A stretch of DNA of 5,062 nucleotides from Deltaproteobacteria bacterium (GTDB lineage Bacteria; Myxococcota; B64-G9), in NCBI GenBank assembly GCA_030591745.1, contig JAUVAM010000362.1, positions 1-5,062 of the forward strand, written 5' to 3'. The translations under genes and the position numbers were made by a program. The notes beneath the pieces were generated by a model. It was not told the origin of the DNA and did not search any database. It saw only the letters and a program-made list of their open reading frames with translations. The number at the start of each line of letters is the position of its first letter. Within the stretch, counting starts at the first letter, position 1. Positions 1 through 4,594 of the stretch are shown piece after piece.

Positions 1-31
1 ACCAGAAGGCCGTCTTGGTTTGTATCCAGCA

Positions 32-1498
32 TCACCGCCTCCTCTCCGGGGCAGTCGCTTTGTCGAAAAACTGGCTCGGATCCATGTCATTCTTTCGGAT
101 GATGCGCTTGAAGTTGCTTCGATCCATGCCGGCCTGGCGAGAAGCCCGACTGACGTTGCCCTCGCACTCGGTCAGAATCTCAAGCAAATATTTCCGCTCA
201 AACTCAGCGATGGCTACCTGACGAGCCTCACGGAAGGGCAACTCGGTCAAAACCTTGCCCTCCGGTCGGCGGGCAGGCCCGGACGCCCTGAAGTTTTCCG
301 GCAAATCCGGGAGTGAAATCTCTGTTTTCCGGCAAAGAACAACAGCGCGTTCGACAATGTTCTCCAACTCTCGAACATTGCCCGGCCAATTGTAGCGTTC
401 AAGCAGGCTCAAAGCATCGTGTCCGATGGTCTGGATATCCTTTCCCGTTCGCTTGTTGTGCTTGCGCAAAAAATGCAGGGCCAGAAGCGAGACATCACCA
501 ACGCGGACCCGCAAAGGCGGCAAGTCGATGCTGATAACATTCAAACGATAGAACAAGTCCTCACGAAAGAGACCTTCCTTCGTGGCCCGCTCAAGGTTCA
601 GGTTGCTGGCGGCAATGACGCGCACGTCCACTCGCCGAATCTCGTTTGAGCCCACCCGCTTCATCTCGCCTTCTTGCAGCACACGCAACAACTTGACCTG
701 AGTAGACGACGGCACTTCTCCGATCTCGTCTAAAAAAATGGAACCTCCATCACAGACTTCGAACAGGCCGCGCTTGGTGCTTGTGGCACCGGTGAAGGCA
801 CCTTTCTCGTGTCCGAACAATTCGCTTTCGAGCAGGGTGTCCGTCAAAGCGGCGCAATTGATGGCCACAAAGGGACGCGCCTGGCGAGGACTGCGATGGT
901 GAATGGCCCTGGCCACCAACTCTTTGCCCGTCCCGCTTTCCCCTTGAACCAACACGGTGGAAGACGAGTAGGCCACACCATCAATCAAGTCAAAGACCTT
1001 CCTCATGGACGGGCTGGAACCGACCAGGCCCTCGAAGCTGTCTTGCACATCCAGCAAACTCTCCAGCTCTCGGTTGCGCTGCAAGAGGCGCCTGTGCCTG
1101 GCTGCTTTCAAAACCGTCAAGGCCGCTGCATCGATGTTGACGAAAGGCTTGGTCAAAAAGTCGTAAGCACCCCGTTTGACGGCCTCCACCGCCGTCTCGA
1201 CCGTGGCAAAAGCGGTCATCATCACCACTTCGGTTTCAAAACTGCGTTCTTTGATGTCGCGCAAGAGATCAATCCCCGAGACACCGGGAAGACGAATATC
1301 CAAGAGGGTGACATCCGGACGCCAAGCCTCCACCAGTTCCATCAGCTCGGATCCGTCGGACAAGGTTCGAATTTCGCAATGGTGTTCTTCCAAAATGCGC
1401 CGCCAGGCCTGCAGCATGAATGGCTCATCGTCGACAACGAGCACTTTCCATGGACGCTCCAACTCATTCTCATTCTTGCTTGGCACTTGCGTCATCAT
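32..1498 (-). CDS. NtrC-family sigma-54-dependent response regulator
   Basis: This 488-residue protein has the full three-domain layout of an NtrC-type transcription activator. A receiver domain (about residues 17-130) carries the acidic pair D23/D24, phospho-acceptor D67, T95 and K117. The central AAA+ domain (about 157-385) shows Walker A GESGTGKE (186-193), the sigma-54 contact loop GAFTGA (233-238), Walker B FLDEI (255-259), FREDLFYRLNV (311-321) and WPGNVREL (371-378). A Fis-type helix-turn-helix lies at about 447-468 (GNVSRASRQAG...NFKRIIRKN). All key motifs are intact, so it should bind enhancer DNA and remodel sigma-54 RNA polymerase with ATP when phosphorylated. The usual LPPLRER motif reads LPPLRVR (326-332). 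The start is set by GGGAGG six bases upstream, and the ATG overlaps the kinase stop codon (ATGATGA), which suggests translational coupling and a cognate pair. It could also belong to an AtoC, ZraR or HydG-like subgroup, so no symbol is given. Its target is inferred to be the sigma-54 promoters in this window. Confidence 0.96.
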   Translation of the reverse strand: MMTQVPSKNENELERPWKVLVVDDEPFMLQAWRRILEEHHCEIRTLSDGSELMELVEAWRPDVTLLDIRLPGVSGIDLLRDIKERSFETEVVMMTAFATVETAVEAVKRGAYDFLTKPFVNIDAAALTVLKAARHRRLLQRNRELESLLDVQDSFEGLVGSSPSMRKVFDLIDGVAYSSSTVLVQGESGTGKELVARAIHHRSPRQARPFVAINCAALTDTLLESELFGHEKGAFTGATSTKRGLFEVCDGGSIFLDEIGEVPSSTQVKLLRVLQEGEMKRVGSNEIRRVDVRVIAASNLNLERATKEGLFREDLFYRLNVISIDLPPLRVRVGDVSLLALHFLRKHNKRTGKDIQTIGHDALSLLERYNWPGNVRELENIVERAVVLCRKTEISLPDLPENFRASGPARRPEGKVLTELPFREARQVAIAEFERKYLLEILTECEGNVSRASRQAGMDRSNFKRIIRKNDMDPSQFFDKATAPERRR

Positions 1499-2706
1499 GC
1501 TTGTCCTCCCTCGCCGCGCCCTCTCGCTTTCAGTCGCATGGTAAACCGCGTCCCCTGTCCTGGTTCGCTCTTCACGGCCAGCTTGCCCCCATGCTCCTGA
1601 ACGATGCCGTAGCAGATTGCCAAACCCAAGCCGGTGCCCTGCCCGACTTCCTTTGTCGTAAAGAAGGGCTCAAAAATTTGAGGCAAAACGTCGGACGGAA
1701 TCCCGGACCCCTCATCCTCAACCTCGATCAGCACCCAAGAATCGTCGAGACGAGAGCGCAAGACCACAGCCTTGTCGTCATGGCTGGCCTGGAAAGCGTT
1801 CTGAAGCAAATTGATCACAACCTGCTGTAGGAGACTGGATTGCCCGGCGACCAAAGGAAGGTCATCAGCCATATCAAAACGAAGCGTTCGATCATGCAAT
1901 TCCGGATTCAATCGGGCGATGTTCCATGATTTTTCCAGCAGGGTGTTCATTTGAATCTCTTCCATCTCGGCCAAGACAGGACGACGAGCAAAGCTCAACA
2001 AATCATCGATGATGGTCTTGCAGCGTATCGCACAGGAATAAATAGCCTCCACCGCTTCCTTGTTTGAACCTTCCCCCACGCCGGCGCGCTGCAGAAGCTG
2101 AACAAAGGCCAGGATGCCGCCCAAGGGATTGTTAATCTCATGGGCCACACCACCGGCCATGCGTCCCAGCCAGGCCAATTTTTCAGCCTGAACCAGGGCC
2201 TGGGTGCGTTCTTCCACCAGACGCTCCAATTGCTTATTGAGTCGCTCCAGATCCTTGTTGCGTTCAGCCAACTCGCCTCTGAATCGCTCGTTGGATTGGG
2301 CCAAATGGACACGCTCTATACACTCGGACAAAGTGGCTTTGAGTTGGGAGTCGCTCCAGGGCTTGGTCAAAAAGCGAGACACTTCACTCTGGTTGACCAG
2401 GTGTTCAATCATGGAAAGATCGGCATTTCCGGTGAGCATGACGCGTTGAATTTCCGGCCAGGATTTTCTGACCTCATTCAAAAACTCAATGCCGTTCATT
2501 TCGGGCATCTGGTAATCGGAAATGACCACGGCCACGGGATGCTGCCGCAAAATCTCCAAACCCTGGGTACCGCTCTCAGCCGTCAAGACAGTCCAGGGCC
2601 AGCGCCGCATGGATCGCCTGAGGGCCGCCAGCACGTTGGCTTCGTCATCCACGGCCAGTATGATTGGACTACCCTGCCCGGTCGGTTGTTCGTCTGTCGA
2701 TGACAT
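1495..2706 (-). CDS. Soluble receiver-coupled (REC-HisKA-HATPase) histidine kinase
   Basis: This 403-residue cytoplasmic kinase begins with a receiver domain (about 13-127: D20/D21, phospho-acceptor D64, T92, K115 within FLTKPW). A heptad-like coiled coil follows (about 130-176), then the HisKA H-box with phospho-histidine H189 (GGVAHEINNPLG, 185-196) and a HATPase_c domain. That domain shows the N box around N299 and N303, the G1 box DEGSGIP (331-337), the F box IFEPFFTTK (344-352) and the G2 box GQGTGLGL (355-362). There is no membrane segment or PAS/GAF sensor, so its input probably arrives by phosphorylation of the N-terminal receiver or through a partner protein. The start at 2706 is chosen because GGGGGAG lies six bases upstream. 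An in-frame extension to 2811 would overlap the preceding gene by 56 bases and adds no domain. Its stop overlaps the next gene's start, making the NtrC-type regulator its likely phosphorylation target. Confidence 0.94.
   Translation of the reverse strand: MSSTDEQPTGQGSPIILAVDDEANVLAALRRSMRRWPWTVLTAESGTQGLEILRQHPVAVVISDYQMPEMNGIEFLNEVRKSWPEIQRVMLTGNADLSMIEHLVNQSEVSRFLTKPWSDSQLKATLSECIERVHLAQSNERFRGELAERNKDLERLNKQLERLVEERTQALVQAEKLAWLGRMAGGVAHEINNPLGGILAFVQLLQRAGVGEGSNKEAVEAIYSCAIRCKTIIDDLLSFARRPVLAEMEEIQMNTLLEKSWNIARLNPELHDRTLRFDMADDLPLVAGQSSLLQQVVINLLQNAFQASHDDKAVVLRSRLDDSWVLIEVEDEGSGIPSDVLPQIFEPFFTTKEVGQGTGLGLAICYGIVQEHGGKLAVKSEPGQGTRFTMRLKARGRGEGGQA
1505..1510 (-). promoter_or_regulatory. 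Ribosome binding site of the NtrC-type regulator, inside the kinase gene
   Basis: GGGAGG on the minus strand lies six bases before the ATG at 1498. A second ATG follows at once (1495), so either could be used. The site sits in the last codons of the kinase gene, consistent with coupled translation. Confidence 0.75.
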
Positions 2707-2712
2707 ACTCAG

Positions 2713-2719
2713 CTCCCCC
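2713..2719 (-). promoter_or_regulatory. Ribosome binding site deciding the kinase start
   Basis: GGGGGAG on the minus strand lies six bases before the ATG at 2706. It favours this start over the in-frame ATG at 2811, which lies inside the upstream gene. Confidence 0.78.
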
Positions 2720-2755
2720 AGGGAGTTCGGTACGGAACCCGAGACCCCTCCGGTT

Positions 2756-3271
2756 TCAGACTTCGTCCATATCGATAACGATGGCACCCGAGGCATCTCT
2801 TTTGACGTCAAAGATGTCCGGGTGATCTTTGGACAAGTTGTCGATGAAACTCTTTTGGCGACGCACCGTGTCCATCAATGACTGGTTCTCTCGGCGTAAG
2901 TCGATGAAGTCCATCAGCTGCTTGAGGGTGATCCGAAGCTCCACGTCATTCCAGGGCTTGGTCAAAAAGCGGTAGACCTCGCCCTCGTTGATGGCCTGAA
3001 TGGCCAAGTCCAATTCGGGCGCGCCCGTCATGAGCACGCGCACGATCTGAGGATCGCTATCTCTGACCCTCTTCAAGAAGGTCAGCCCGTCCATATCCGG
3101 CATATAGTGGTCAGAGACCAGCAAAGAGATATCCTCCCGATGAAGAACGTCCAAAGCCTCTTTGGGGCCCTCGGCAAAATAGCAATCATAGGGCTCTTTG
3201 TGCATGGTCCTCTGCAGCGCCTTCAGGATATTGGGGTCATCATCAACAAATAGAATGCTGGACTCACTCAT
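2756..3271 (-). CDS. Stand-alone receiver-domain response regulator with coiled-coil tail
   Basis: This 171-residue protein has a complete receiver domain (about 4-118) with D10/D11, phospho-acceptor D54 (SDHYMPDMDG), T82 and K105 in the RFLTKPW signature. A charged, probably helical segment (about 120-147) and a short tail ending in SGAIVIDMDEV follow. There is no DNA-binding, cyclase, HD-GYP or other output domain. It should therefore act through phosphotransfer or protein contact rather than as a transcription factor. Its receiver closely resembles that of the next gene's kinase (shared FLTKPW and SDxxMPxMxG patterns), suggesting a duplicated receiver lineage. The start at 3271 is set by GGAGG six bases upstream. 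The longer in-frame ORF to 3328 would begin almost at the predicted transcription start and lacks a comparable site. It is the first gene of the operon, 49 bases before the kinase gene. The kinase may use it as partner, input or phosphate sink; which of these is unknown. Confidence 0.92.
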   Translation of the reverse strand: MSESSILFVDDDPNILKALQRTMHKEPYDCYFAEGPKEALDVLHREDISLLVSDHYMPDMDGLTFLKRVRDSDPQIVRVLMTGAPELDLAIQAINEGEVYRFLTKPWNDVELRITLKQLMDFIDLRRENQSLMDTVRRQKSFIDNLSKDHPDIFDVKRDASGAIVIDMDEV

Positions 3272-3277
3272 TGCCTG

Positions 3278-3282
3278 CCTCC
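3278..3282 (-). promoter_or_regulatory. Ribosome binding site deciding the start of the receiver gene
   Basis: GGAGG on the minus strand lies six bases before the ATG at 3271 and selects it over the in-frame upstream ATG at 3328. Confidence 0.8.
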
Positions 3283-3340
3283 ATTCACGGTCCACCGCCC
3301 CTTGGTCATTCGGCGGTGCTTGGGTCACGGCAAGACTAAT

Positions 3341-3356
3341 AGCGAAATACGTGCCA
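3341..3356 (-). promoter_or_regulatory. Sigma-54-like promoter of the three-gene signalling operon
   Basis: Read on the minus strand, the sequence is TGGCAC-GTATT-TCGCT. It has a perfect -24 element, correct five-base spacing and the -12 GC pair, with one mismatch (TCGC for TTGC). The base before it is T, also as in the consensus. Transcription would start near 3330, leaving a leader of about 59 bases to the ATG at 3271. If real, the operon encoding the sigma-54 activator is itself sigma-54 dependent, which implies autoregulation. Confidence 0.6.
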
Positions 3357-3429
3357 AACCCGACCCTCCCGGCATCACTCCGAAATGCCCAATTATCTCA
3401 AGACCTGAAAACATCCATGCCGAATTCAT

Positions 3430-3445
3430 CCCACCCGGCTGGGTC
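3430..3445. promoter_or_regulatory. Enhancer-like element copy 1 (CCCACCC-GGC-TGGGTC)
   Basis: This is an imperfect inverted repeat: ACCC and GGGT arms face each other within CCCACCC-GGC-TGGGTC. Its centre lies about 107 bases upstream of the predicted minus-strand start and about 185 bases upstream of the predicted TPR-gene start. Those distances are normal for NtrC-type activator sites. It is one of three complete copies in the window, all in intergenic DNA next to sigma-54-like promoters. Binding by the local NtrC-type regulator is inferred. Confidence 0.55.
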
Positions 3446-3453
3446 ATAATACA

Positions 3454-3488
3454 CCCACCCTGGGTCCCAGAACCAGGTTTTTTCCCCG
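3454..3488. promoter_or_regulatory. Enhancer-like element copy 2 within an extended conserved block
   Basis: The core is CCCACCC directly followed by TGGGTCC, with ACCC-T-GGGT as a compact inverted repeat. It continues with CAGAAC (3468-3473) and, after seven bases, TTTCCCCG (3481-3488). The same order of blocks occurs at 4473-4509. It starts 24 bases after copy 1, so the two could be occupied together by dimers of one activator. The core centre is about 131 bases from the predicted minus start and about 161 bases from the predicted plus start. Confidence 0.6.
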
Positions 3489-3497
3489 GGTAAAACC
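3476..3497. repeat. Inverted repeat GGTTTT / AAAACC around CCCGGG
   Basis: Six-base arms GGTTTT (3476-3481) and AAAACC (3492-3497) flank a ten-base centre that contains the palindrome CCCGGG (3485-3490). It overlaps the distal part of enhancer-like copy 2. It may be a second regulator's operator or part of the extended activator site. It is not followed by a T-run, so it is not a normal terminator. Confidence 0.35.
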
Positions 3498-3515
3498 AAC
3501 CCCCCTGTCAGTTTT

Positions 3516-3527
3516 CACCCACCCAGG
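3516..3527. promoter_or_regulatory. Degenerate enhancer-like half-site (CACCCACCC)
   Basis: CACCCACCC here repeats the left half of the element at 3452-3460, but the right half is AGGATAC rather than TGGGTC, so it is at best a half-site. It lies about 101 bases upstream of the predicted TPR-gene start, the same distance at which the full copy sits before the exported-protein gene. Because the match is C-rich and short, it could be chance. Confidence 0.3.
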
Positions 3528-3595
3528 ATACGGGGACAGAGTAAAAAAAGTGAAGAGAAAACAAGGCATCAAAAAAAATGGAGACTTAGGCCTGC

Positions 3596-3611
3596 TGGCA
3601 CATCTCTTGCT
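3596..3611 (+). promoter_or_regulatory. Sigma-54 (-24/-12) promoter of the TPR gene
   Basis: The sequence TGGCAC-ATCTC-TTGCT matches every core position of the sigma-54 consensus TGGCAC-N5-TTGCW, including the invariant GG and GC. By the usual -12 spacing, transcription would start near 3622, just before the GGAGGG ribosome site, giving a leader of about 15 bases to the ATG at 3637. An NtrC-type activator is encoded by the divergent operon and enhancer-like repeats lie upstream. Both support a functional promoter. Confidence 0.82.
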
Positions 3612-3623
3612 GTTCTTATGGGC

Positions 3624-3629
3624 GGAGGG
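3624..3629 (+). promoter_or_regulatory. Ribosome binding site deciding the TPR-protein start
   Basis: GGAGGG lies seven bases before the ATG at 3637. The alternatives at 3550 (GTG) and 3655 (ATG) lack a comparable site, and 3550 is upstream of the sigma-54 promoter. Confidence 0.8.
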
Positions 3630-3636
3630 AAAACCC

Positions 3637-4455
3637 ATGTACGGCGAACAAGCCATGTCAAGCCATCTGGTCGAGGAACTCTTAGAATCCTACCTGGCCA
3701 AGATGAAACCACCCGAGTTGGAATGGGCTGAAAACCAAACCCCAGCCTGGTGGCGAAAAGACATCGCCATTGGGCTATTTGTGGGCGCTCTCATGGGCCT
3801 GCTCATCTACCAATTCCAGAATCCCAGCGAGCCCGAGCTTCAAGCCCACAAACCCGCCATCGCCATCGCTGAACTACCCCAAGCCAACCCGGCCATGGAA
3901 CCAGAACTGGTGGAGCCAAAACTGGAGCCAGAACCAGCAGAAGAGACTTTCGAGGCCCCTCCCCCGGATGCCGGACCCGAAGCCGTAGCGCGAGCAGCCA
4001 TTCCCAGCCAAAGGAAAGCAAACCCCCGCTATGCCCAGGCGGATACGCGCGGCAGACACTACAAAAAATACAAAGTGCTTGTTCGCAAAGGGTGGCAGCT
4101 TTACGGAAAAACCAGCTATCACGCCGCTTCGGTAGCCTTTGGGCGTGCCGTGCACATGTCCCCGAAACAAAACGCCGGCTACTACGGCCTGGCCCTCTGT
4201 ATGTTCGAGCAAGGTCGGGAAGACATGGCCATGTGGGTGCTTGAACGCGGCCTGGCGAAGGTTGGTCCCAAGGCGGATCTCTGGGTTCTGGCCGGCTCAA
4301 TCCACCAATGGCAAGGCCGTGAAAGCGAAGCGCGCAAAGCTTACAACACCTACCTTCAGCACAACCCCAAAGGCCAGTACGCACGAGAGCTCAAAACCAT
4401 CCTGGCACGTGCCGAGCTGCCTCGACTTGAGCCTTTCGAATCAAGCACCGACTAG
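3637..4455 (+). CDS. Membrane-anchored TPR protein with Pro/Glu-rich linker
   Basis: I do not recognise a named family for this 272-residue protein, but its architecture is clear. A short charged N-terminal segment ends in WWRK, followed by one hydrophobic helix (about 43-60: IAIGLFVGALMGLLIYQF). The positive residues before the helix favour a cytoplasmic N-terminus and a periplasmic C-terminal part. An extended Pro/Glu/Ala linker (about 62-125, with repeated EPxLEP-like pieces) leads to roughly three TPR units (about 146-177, 179-212, 213-246). These show typical positions such as YGLALCMFEQG and WQGRESEARKAYNTYL...NP. TPR domains bind proteins, so a scaffold or assembly role in the envelope is plausible but inferred. 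The start at 3637 has GGAGGG seven bases upstream and lies just after a sigma-54 promoter. A longer GTG-started ORF from 3550 would run through that promoter and is not used. The gene diverges from the signalling operon and is probably controlled by it. Confidence 0.88.
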   Translation: MYGEQAMSSHLVEELLESYLAKMKPPELEWAENQTPAWWRKDIAIGLFVGALMGLLIYQFQNPSEPELQAHKPAIAIAELPQANPAMEPELVEPKLEPEPAEETFEAPPPDAGPEAVARAAIPSQRKANPRYAQADTRGRHYKKYKVLVRKGWQLYGKTSYHAASVAFGRAVHMSPKQNAGYYGLALCMFEQGREDMAMWVLERGLAKVGPKADLWVLAGSIHQWQGRESEARKAYNTYLQHNPKGQYARELKTILARAELPRLEPFESSTD

Positions 4456-4472
4456 CAAAGGGGTACAATGGG

Positions 4473-4509
4473 CCCACCCATGGGTCCAAGAACACCCGTC
4501 ATTTCCCCG
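4473..4509. promoter_or_regulatory. Enhancer-like element copy 4 upstream of the exported-protein gene
   Basis: CCCACCC-A-TGGGTCC contains the perfect 10-base palindrome ACCCATGGGT (4476-4485). It is followed by AAGAAC and, eight bases later, TTTCCCCG, repeating the block order seen at 3454-3488. It begins 17 bases after the stop of the TPR gene, and its centre is about 98 bases upstream of the predicted sigma-54 start. No T-run follows the palindrome, so an intrinsic terminator is not the better reading. Confidence 0.6.
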
Positions 4510-4552
4510 CCCACACTCATCGTAAGTAGCTGTAATTCCAAGCCTTAGCCCC

Positions 4553-4568
4553 TGGCACAGTCCTTGAA
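4553..4568 (+). promoter_or_regulatory. Sigma-54-like promoter of the exported-protein gene
   Basis: TGGCAC-AGTCC-TTGAA has a perfect -24 element and correct spacing, with one change in the -12 element (TTGA for TTGC). The predicted start is near 4579. The -12 element ends 27 bases before the ATG, against 26 bases for the TPR gene. An enhancer-like block (4473-4509) lies about 100 bases upstream, as at the other promoters. The -12 C-to-A change may lower its strength. Confidence 0.62.
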
Positions 4569-4583
4569 GTACCAGAAGGCACC

Positions 4584-4589
4584 GGGAGG
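4584..4589 (+). promoter_or_regulatory. Ribosome binding site of the exported-protein gene
   Basis: GGGAGG lies five bases before the ATG at 4595, which begins the signal peptide. It lies downstream of the predicted transcription start near 4579. Confidence 0.78.
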
Positions 4590-4594
4590 CAATC

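Larger units (their letters stand above)
3272..3636. other. Divergent intergenic regulatory region (365 bases)
   Basis: This gap separates the minus-strand signalling operon from the plus-strand TPR gene. It holds a minus-strand sigma-54-like promoter (3341-3356), two full CCCACCC/TGGGTC elements and one half-site (3430-3527). An inverted repeat GGTTTT/AAAACC spans 3476-3497. A purine- and A-rich stretch (3541-3585) has A-tracts at 3543-3549 and 3571-3578, and a plus-strand sigma-54 promoter lies at 3596-3611. The A-rich stretch lies between enhancers and promoter, where DNA bending is often needed; a bending role is inference. I see no gene or RNA here. Confidence 0.6.

Noticed and set aside
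784..798. TGGCAC at 784-789 on the plus strand
   Set aside because: At correct spacing the -12 bases are AAGG, with no GC pair, and the site is antisense within the regulator gene.
1481..1495. TGGCAC at 1481-1486 as another sigma-54 promoter
   Set aside because: TTGC follows with no five-base spacer, and at correct spacing the bases are TCAT; it lies inside coding sequence.
809..1600. Long plus-strand ORF of 263 codons opposite the NtrC-type regulator gene
   Set aside because: It is antisense to a gene with a complete set of conserved motifs, has no recognisable domain, and its translation looks like a reverse-frame shadow.
2140..2703. Plus-strand ORF of 187 codons opposite the histidine kinase
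   Set aside because: It is a shadow of the kinase gene; no ribosome site or domain supports it.
2707..2811. Longer kinase start at 2811
   Set aside because: It would overlap the preceding gene by 56 bases and adds no domain; GGGGGAG precedes the ATG at 2706.
3550..3636. GTG-started N-terminal extension of the TPR protein, including a hydrophobic LGLLAHLLLFLWA stretch
   Set aside because: The extension overlaps a full-match sigma-54 promoter, has only a weak ribosome site, and the ATG at 3637 has GGAGGG at ideal spacing. A second membrane segment is therefore not claimed.
4403..4417. TGGCAC-N5-GAGC near the end of the TPR gene
   Set aside because: The -12 element has two mismatches and the site is in coding DNA. 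The candidate at 4553 is better placed and better matched.
4471..4490. Palindrome ACCCATGGGT after the TPR gene as an intrinsic terminator
   Set aside because: The arms are short and no T-run follows; recurrence of the same element before the other promoters makes a regulator site more likely.
4571..4580. ACCAGAAGGC occurring both at 1-10 and at 4571-4580, as possible flanking direct repeats of an element
   Set aside because: Only ten bases match, there is no transposase, integrase or terminal inverted repeat, and the contexts differ; probably chance.
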